From NCBI GenBank assembly GCA_963780825.1, contig CAWADL010000005.1, positions 62,001 through 126,000 of the forward strand: 64,000 bases of DNA. The letters run 5' to 3'. Source of the DNA: Roseiarcus sp963780825. Lineage in GTDB: Bacteria; Pseudomonadota; Alphaproteobacteria; Rhizobiales; Beijerinckiaceae. The translations under genes and the position numbers were made by a program. Shown here piece after piece: positions 59,386-64,000 of the stretch (within the stretch, counting starts at the first letter, position 1; each line of letters opens with the position of its first letter). The notes beneath the pieces were generated by a model. The model made no database searches, was not told the origin of the DNA, and saw only the letters and a program-made list of their open reading frames with translations.

Positions 59386-59895
59386 CGCCCGCGCCTCTCT
59401 GCGCCGCGCCAGATGGCGCCGCGCGGGCCACACGACTATGTGCGTTGCTATCCAACCAAACACCAGGCCAACCAAACCCACCGCCAACGCCTCAAACGTC
59501 GTCGGCACGGCCGGCTGAAAATCCAACCAGGCGCGGCTTGCGGTGGCCGAATCGAAGCTCTCGAAGAACCCGACAAGCCGGCGCACCGGCGCCCTGTCCG
59601 CATAGGCGGCGAGCGCGTCCTGCAACCGCGTGAGCCGGGCCTTGTCGTCGACCATCGCTTGCCCACGCTCGCGCGCCAGCGGGTCGGCGTTCTCATCCAG
59701 ACGCCGGATAGCCTCTTCAGGCGCCAGGTTTTCGCTGTGCGCCTCCGCGTCGAAGGTCGCCACCACGCGCGATAGCTCATCCACTTCACCAGCAAGCCGC
59801 TGCCGGTATTGTTGGGCGAACTCCGGCCCCTGGGTGGCAAGGACTCCGCACAGCAGCCCGATGGCGAGCGCCAGCCGGCGCAGCAACATGTCCAT
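59380..59895 (-). CDS. DUF2937 family membrane protein
   Basis: A 171-residue protein with a membrane segment at each end (LALAIGLLCGVLATQG near residue 8 and EALAVGLVGLVFGWIATHIV near 135-155) and a helical middle (YRQRLAGEVDELSRVVATFD, DDKARLTRLQDALAAYADRA). It matches the layout of DUF2937 proteins, whose role is unknown. It converges with degP across a family B element that contains its stop codon. Confidence 0.78.
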   Translation of the reverse strand: MDMLLRRLALAIGLLCGVLATQGPEFAQQYRQRLAGEVDELSRVVATFDAEAHSENLAPEEAIRRLDENADPLARERGQAMVDDKARLTRLQDALAAYADRAPVRRLVGFFESFDSATASRAWLDFQPAVPTTFEALAVGLVGLVFGWIATHIVVWPARRHLARRREARAV

Positions 59896-60021
59896 CCGCT
59901 CTCCCGCCTCCGCATATGCAACGCGAGAACCGGCGAGAACCGGCGAGAGCCGGATTAACGGCGCCGCTCGCGTCGTTCCCTATGTCGTGTGCGGCCGGCT
60001 TATATCGCGGCGGGGGGCGAA

Positions 60022-61686
60022 GTGGCGAGTTTGCGGCCCTGGCCGGTGTTTCAGGCTTTTCAGGGTTGGCGCGCCGCCGATCTTGCGCCGGATGCGCTGG
60101 CGGGTCTGACCCTCGCCGCCATCGCAATTCCCGAACATATGGCGACGGCGCGGCTCGCGGGCTTAGGTCCAGAGATCGGCTTTCTCGCGCTGATCGCTGG
60201 CGCGGTCGGTTTCGCGATTTTGGCGCCAACAAGCGTATGGCCGTTGGCGCCGAATTCGACGATCGCGCCGATCTTCGCCGGCGCGCTGGCGCTGCTCGCG
60301 CCAGCGAACTCGGCGGCCTATTTGGGCGACGCAGCGCTGCTAGCCCTGCTGGTTGGCGTTACGCTGCTCATCGCCGGCGTGCTGCGGCTGGGCTTTGTCG
60401 CCGATCTGTTGTCCATCCCGGTGACGACTGGTTTTCTCGCGGGCATCGCCATCCACATCCTGTACTCGCAATTGCCGTCGTTGATGGGCGTGCCCGCGCC
60501 AGGTGGTCCCACGCCGGTCGGCTTGTGGACGCTGGCGCGCGAGATCAACGCCGCCAATCCGCTTACCTTGGCGCTTGGTTTTGGCGTTACCGCCAGCATG
60601 TTGATTGGCGAAAAACTCGCGCCGCGATTTCCGAGCGCGCTCGTTGCGATCGCGCTGGCGACAGCGATCACGGTCGGCTTCGGGCTCGAATCGAGGGGCG
60701 TCGCAACGCTCGGCGTTATCTCGGGCGCCGCGTTGCATCTCTCGACGCCGCCTGTTTCCTACTCGGCTTTGCGCCAGCTTCTGGGCCTCGCGATCATCGT
60801 GTCGGTCGTCGTGATGGTGCAGACGGCGGCCACGACGCGCGGCTTTGTCTCCGATCCCGAGCGCGGGCCGGACGTCAATCGCGACTTCATCGGCGTCGGC
60901 GCCGCCAATCTGCTGGCCGGATTTCTCGGCGCCTTTCCCGTCAACACGAGTCCGCCGCGGACCGCTGTTGTCGCTCAGACAGGCGGCCGCTCGCAATTCG
61001 GCGGACTGGTCTCGGCTGCGTTGGCGCTGGGGCTTGCGGTGTTTGGCGGTGGCCTGCTCGCGCGCGTTCCGCATGCGGCGCTTGCAGGCGTGCTGCTGTT
61101 CGTGGCGCTTCGCATCGTGCGGGTCGGCGTGATGGCCGAGGTCCTGCGACGCTCGCCGGCCGAGTTCCTGTTGATCCTGATAACGCTCGTCGCGATAGTC
61201 GCGCTACCAATCGAACAGGGCGTCAGCGTTGGCATCGGCTTGTCGGTCCTGCATGGGCTATGGACGGTCACGCGCGCTAAAGTCGTGGAGTTCGAGCGGC
61301 TGCCCGGCACGTCGATCTGGTGGCCGAAGTCCGACAAGGTTCAGGGCGAAACGGTCGCTGGCGTGCGGGTCGTCGGGCTTCAGGCGCCGCTGTCGTTTCT
61401 CAACGCTTACGATCTCCAGAGCGCGCTCGCAAAGCTCACCGACCAGGCGCTGCTCGTCATCGAGGCCAACGCCATCGTCGAGCTTGATTATACAGGCGCC
61501 AAAATCCTCGGCGAGGCGATTGCGCGCTTGCAAGCGTTGGGAATCAAGGTCGCGGTGGCGCGGCTCGAGTCGGTTCGCGCACAGCGGGGTTTTGAGCGAC
61601 AGGGGTTGACGGCGTTGATTGGCGAAGCACGGATTTTTCATAGTGTCGAGGAGGCCGTCCGGGCTTTGGGAACGGGCGAAAGCTGA
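60022..61686 (+). CDS. SulP-family anion transporter with a C-terminal STAS domain
   Basis: A 554-residue inner-membrane transporter with about 11 to 12 hydrophobic segments. Family motifs are LTLAAIAIPEHMATARLAGL near residue 30, GFLAGIAIHILYSQLPSL, and FLGAFPVNTSPPRTAVVAQT in the transport core. The cytoplasmic STAS domain starts at about 450 and includes LLVIEANAIVELDYTGAKIL. SulP proteins carry sulfate, bicarbonate, fumarate or other anions; none can be chosen here. GTG 60022 follows GGGGGGCGAA; a GTG at 59989 would add 11 residues. Confidence 0.88.
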   Translation: MASLRPWPVFQAFQGWRAADLAPDALAGLTLAAIAIPEHMATARLAGLGPEIGFLALIAGAVGFAILAPTSVWPLAPNSTIAPIFAGALALLAPANSAAYLGDAALLALLVGVTLLIAGVLRLGFVADLLSIPVTTGFLAGIAIHILYSQLPSLMGVPAPGGPTPVGLWTLAREINAANPLTLALGFGVTASMLIGEKLAPRFPSALVAIALATAITVGFGLESRGVATLGVISGAALHLSTPPVSYSALRQLLGLAIIVSVVVMVQTAATTRGFVSDPERGPDVNRDFIGVGAANLLAGFLGAFPVNTSPPRTAVVAQTGGRSQFGGLVSAALALGLAVFGGGLLARVPHAALAGVLLFVALRIVRVGVMAEVLRRSPAEFLLILITLVAIVALPIEQGVSVGIGLSVLHGLWTVTRAKVVEFERLPGTSIWWPKSDKVQGETVAGVRVVGLQAPLSFLNAYDLQSALAKLTDQALLVIEANAIVELDYTGAKILGEAIARLQALGIKVAVARLESVRAQRGFERQGLTALIGEARIFHSVEEAVRALGTGES

Positions 61687-61741
61687 CGCCATTTTGTCCT
61701 GGCGCCGGGAAGCGGTAACTTGCGGGCAAGGGGAGATCATC

Positions 61742-62623
61742 ATGGCCGATTTCACGGGCTTCGCCGCGCATGATCTCGCTGTTGGCGAAGCCACGATTTT
61801 CGCGCGCGTTGGCGGCTCAGGGCCGCCGCTGCTGCTGCTGCACGGCTATCCGCAATCGCATCTGATGTGGGCGCGCGTCGCGGACGAGCTTGCGGCGCGC
61901 TTTACAGTGGTCGCGTTGGACTTGCGCGGCTACGGCCGCTCCTCGGCGCCCGCGTCGCAGAAGGGCGAGCGTTATTCGAAGCGCGTAATGGCGCAGGACG
62001 TTGTCGCCGCGATGTCGGCGCTCGGCCACGAGCAATTTGCGGTGGCCGGGCACGATCGCGGCGGCCGCGTCGCCTATCGGCTTGCGCTCGACCATCCGGA
62101 AAAGGTCACCAAGATCGCAGTGCTCGATATCGTGCCGACCTGGGAGATGTGGGCGGGCATGGATGCGGCGCGCGCGCTTGCGGTCTATCACTGGATGTTC
62201 CTGGCCCAGCCCGAGCCGCTGCCGGAGATGCTGATCAACCCGTCGGCCGTTGCCTATTTGGAGGCGAAGCTTGCGAGTTGGACCGGGGACCAATCGCTGA
62301 AGAGCTTCGCTCCAGCTGCGCTTGAGGCCTATCGCGAGGCGTTCCGCGACCCCGCTCGGGTGCACGCGACCTGCGAGGATTATCGCGCCGGCGCGACGAT
62401 CGACCGGGCGCTCGACGACGCCGACCGGGTTGCAGGACGCAAGATCGCCGCGCCGCTGCTCGCGCTGTGGGGAACGAAGGGCATTCCCGCGAAAGGCGAA
62501 GGCCCGCTCGATGTCTGGCGTCGCTGGGCGGTGGATGTTCGCGGCGAGGGGATCGAGTGCGGCCACTTCCTGCCGGAGGAAGCGCCGGAGGCTACCGCTC
62601 AGGCGCTGCTCGGATTTTTCTGA
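61742..62623 (+). CDS. Alpha/beta hydrolase resembling fluoroacetate dehalogenase
   Basis: A 293-residue alpha/beta-hydrolase. The oxyanion region is LLLLHGYPQSHLMWARVADE; the nucleophile is the Asp in AVAGHDRGGRVAYRLALDHP, where the two arginines (DRGGR) match the carboxylate-binding pair of fluoroacetate dehalogenases; the halide-pocket His-Trp appears in AVYHWMFLAQPEPLPEMLIN; and the catalytic His is in ECGHFLPEEAPEATA. This points to cleavage of a haloacetate carbon-halogen bond, though many homologues have other or unknown substrates. GGGGAGATCATC gives a good ribosome binding site before ATG 61742. Confidence 0.85.
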   Translation: MADFTGFAAHDLAVGEATIFARVGGSGPPLLLLHGYPQSHLMWARVADELAARFTVVALDLRGYGRSSAPASQKGERYSKRVMAQDVVAAMSALGHEQFAVAGHDRGGRVAYRLALDHPEKVTKIAVLDIVPTWEMWAGMDAARALAVYHWMFLAQPEPLPEMLINPSAVAYLEAKLASWTGDQSLKSFAPAALEAYREAFRDPARVHATCEDYRAGATIDRALDDADRVAGRKIAAPLLALWGTKGIPAKGEGPLDVWRRWAVDVRGEGIECGHFLPEEAPEATAQALLGFF

Positions 62624-62655
62624 GACGGAGCGCCAGCTTACAGCTCCCCCGCCAC

Positions 62656-62754
62656 CTGTAGCCGCGGACTCCAGTCCGCGGTGGTCAAGAGATCGAGCCT
62701 TGCCTGGAAAGCGCCGATCACGGGGAGACCGCGGTCTGGAGACCACGGCTACAG
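62656..62754. repeat. Family B element, variant core
   Basis: CTGTAGCCGCGGACTCCAGT and CCGCGG at the left, GACCGCGGTCTGGAGACCAC and GGCTACAG at the right, about 99 bp. The central GATCACGGGGAGACC is shared with 63866-63958. It lies in the 320-base gap between the hydrolase gene and the next one; the remainder of that gap is AT-richer and has no visible gene. Confidence 0.9.
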
Positions 62755-62943
62755 GCGCTCGGGAATTTGCCCGGCCTCGCCAAAACGCTGGAAATCTCCC
62801 TAACAGTCGACAACCGTCGCCCAATATTCTGATTGCCCAGACGGTTTTTGTGCCAGGCAATTTGATTGAGAACATGCTTTATCGTTCCCATATCGGCTTC
62901 ATAACATCATAACAACAACGCAAGCTTTGCAAAACGATATGCC

Positions 62944-63798
62944 ATGAGGCGCCGGGACCTGCAGGAACTTGCCGCAGCGATACGCGCGCACCCCGAATTC
63001 CCGGACGGCGTGCGCAGGTCAGTCAATGAACTTGTGAAATGGCGGTCGCAACTCGGGATCACGAACCGCGCGGTCTCAAATTTGAGTCGCAGGAGCCTTG
63101 TCGAGCACTTGCTGTTTCTCAGCGCGACCGGCCGCGCCGACGATCAATCAAAAGGCGCTACTTTCGAGCGTTTGGCCGCGATCTCCGAGTTCCGGGACGG
63201 GGTTGGCGCGCGCGCGGTCAGGACAGCGCTGCGACTGCTTCAAATCAGTGGTTTGATTGTCTCCACGCGAAGCCGAAGCGACGGCCGCTTGCGCATCTAC
63301 CAGCCGACGCCAGCCTTACTCGCGCAATCTCGCGACTATTACTCGATCGTCTTCGGAATGTTTCGATGCGTTGCGCCGGGCGCCAATATCGGCTCGCGCC
63401 TGAAGGCGGACACCCAGTATTTGATGGAGATTTTTGCTCGCGCAGGCGAGGCTTTTCTCGCCGAAAATTTCACACTGCATCCGAGCCCGGCCGCGCTCGG
63501 CGAGGTGCTGCGGCTGGACGGCGCCAGCGCGATCCTGGCGTTCGTGGTCGATCGCAGTTGGAGCGGTCGCCAGATGCCGACACCGAGTCAACTCGCCCCG
63601 CTATTCCAAGTTTCCGGCAGCCAGGCCCGCGTCATCCTGAAAGCCGCGGCGGACAAGGCCCTTATCGTCCTCGGACCTCGCGGAACGCTATTGGACGCCT
63701 CCGCACTCGCCGACGGATATTTGCTGCGCTACTCTCAGTACCTCGCCTTCTTCGCCCGCTACGGCTTCGATTTGGAAGAGCGTTTGAAGGGCCACTAG
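62944..63798 (+). CDS. Unrecognised 284-residue protein with winged-helix-like segments
   Basis: I do not recognise this family. The N-terminal part (LAAAIRAHPEFPDGVRRSVN) is followed by segments that look like helix-turn-helix units: FERLAAISEFRDGVGARAVR with LRLLQISGLIVSTRSRSDGR and LRIYQPTP, which reads like a recognition helix and wing, and later TPSQLAPLFQVSGSQARVIL with AAADKALIVLGPRG, a possible second one. The product is basic and has no membrane segment. A regulatory role is inferred only from this pattern. It is preceded by an AT-rich 190-base leader and followed closely by repeats. Confidence 0.6.
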   Translation: MRRRDLQELAAAIRAHPEFPDGVRRSVNELVKWRSQLGITNRAVSNLSRRSLVEHLLFLSATGRADDQSKGATFERLAAISEFRDGVGARAVRTALRLLQISGLIVSTRSRSDGRLRIYQPTPALLAQSRDYYSIVFGMFRCVAPGANIGSRLKADTQYLMEIFARAGEAFLAENFTLHPSPAALGEVLRLDGASAILAFVVDRSWSGRQMPTPSQLAPLFQVSGSQARVILKAAADKALIVLGPRGTLLDASALADGYLLRYSQYLAFFARYGFDLEERLKGH

Positions 63799-63804
63799 AC
63801 GCGT

Positions 63805-63862
63805 TGGAGCGTCGGCGTCCACGCCGACGTCAGCGGCGAGCGTCGGCGTGGATGCGACGCTC
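63805..63862. repeat. Family A element, short form, slightly degenerate
   Basis: TGGAGCGTCGGCGTCCACGC, then GAGCGTCGGCGTGGATGCGA and CGCTCG, 58 bp, immediately after the stop of the preceding gene. One base is lost in the right arm. Confidence 0.88.
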
Positions 63863-63865
63863 GCG

Positions 63866-63958
63866 CCGGCGGGACTCCAGTCCGCGGTGGTCAAGAGATC
63901 GCCCCTTGCCGAGAAACAGCCGATCACGGGGTGACCGCGGTCTTGAGACCGCGGCTAC
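63866..63958. repeat. Family B element lacking the usual left end
   Basis: GGCGGGACTCCAGTCCGCGG at the left and GACCGCGGTCTTGAGACCGC with GGCTACA at the right. The left CTGTAGCC end is missing, apparently replaced where it abuts the family A element. Confidence 0.85.
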
Positions 63959-64000
63959 ACGATCTATTCACACTAAATGATTGGATATTTTCGCCACATT

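Noticed and set aside
60340..61074. Minus-strand frames within the SulP transporter gene
   Set aside because: They lack family resemblance and oppose a well-supported membrane transporter frame.

Overview
This 64-kb window comes from a GC-rich alphaproteobacterium, most likely of the order Hyphomicrobiales (Rhizobiales). The signs are an ldtR-type MarR regulator beside a DUF6163 membrane protein, two rhizobial-type porins, a DUF1127 protein, divergent ftsEX and DUF3426 genes, a type III adenylate cyclase with SEL1 repeats, and the spc ribosomal cluster. I cannot fix the genus; Beijerinckiaceae/Methylocystaceae-like lineages are a guess.

Layout. 1-6172: the spc ribosomal operon from the end of rplX through rplO, then secY and adk. 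The usual next genes (rpsM, rpsK, rpoA, rplQ) are absent; adk is coupled to a 3-hydroxyisobutyryl-CoA hydrolase-like gene. 7221-14158: DUF6163, ldtR, DUF1127, a MocR regulator and smc. 14324-19442: an atypical response regulator divergent from two nearly identical porins. 19606-30318: a GFA protein, an outer-membrane barrel, a GST, TPR protein plus ispE, a TadG-like vWA protein, and tesA divergent from ybbA-ybbP. 30665-38728: sterol-desaturase family protein, ftsH, a coiled-coil protein, ispG, a PaiB-like protein, ftsEX. 39135-44696: a two-subunit aconitase X and a zinc uptake locus (znuABC with divergent zur and a Zur box). 44770-49644: small genes and a branched-chain 2-oxoacid dehydrogenase operon (E1 alpha, E1 beta, E2). 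49675-50412: a REP-associated tyrosine transposase (RAYT) between two palindromic elements. 50808-63798: clpB, adenylate cyclase, methyltransferase, degP, a SulP transporter, a fluoroacetate-dehalogenase-like hydrolase and an unknown winged-helix-like protein.

The most striking content is the repeats. At least three families of palindromic elements are scattered between genes. Family A (hairpins of the type GTCGGCGTCCACGCCGAC) flanks the RAYT on both sides and recurs at about eight other places, which suggests a REP-transposase system. Family B (starts CTGTAGCCGCGG, ends CCGCGGCTACAG, about 95 bp) recurs at least eight times. One copy lies in frame inside the E2 gene and encodes about 31 linker residues; two others are each interrupted by the same 206-bp MITE-like element with 14-bp terminal inverted repeats and 9-bp target duplications.

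Sequence quality. Fifteen genes, several of them essential (rpsE, ispE, ftsH), can only be read by shifting frame. Nearly all shifts fit a single inserted base, so most are probably sequencing or assembly errors. These genes are listed as CDS across the shift, with the approximate break given.
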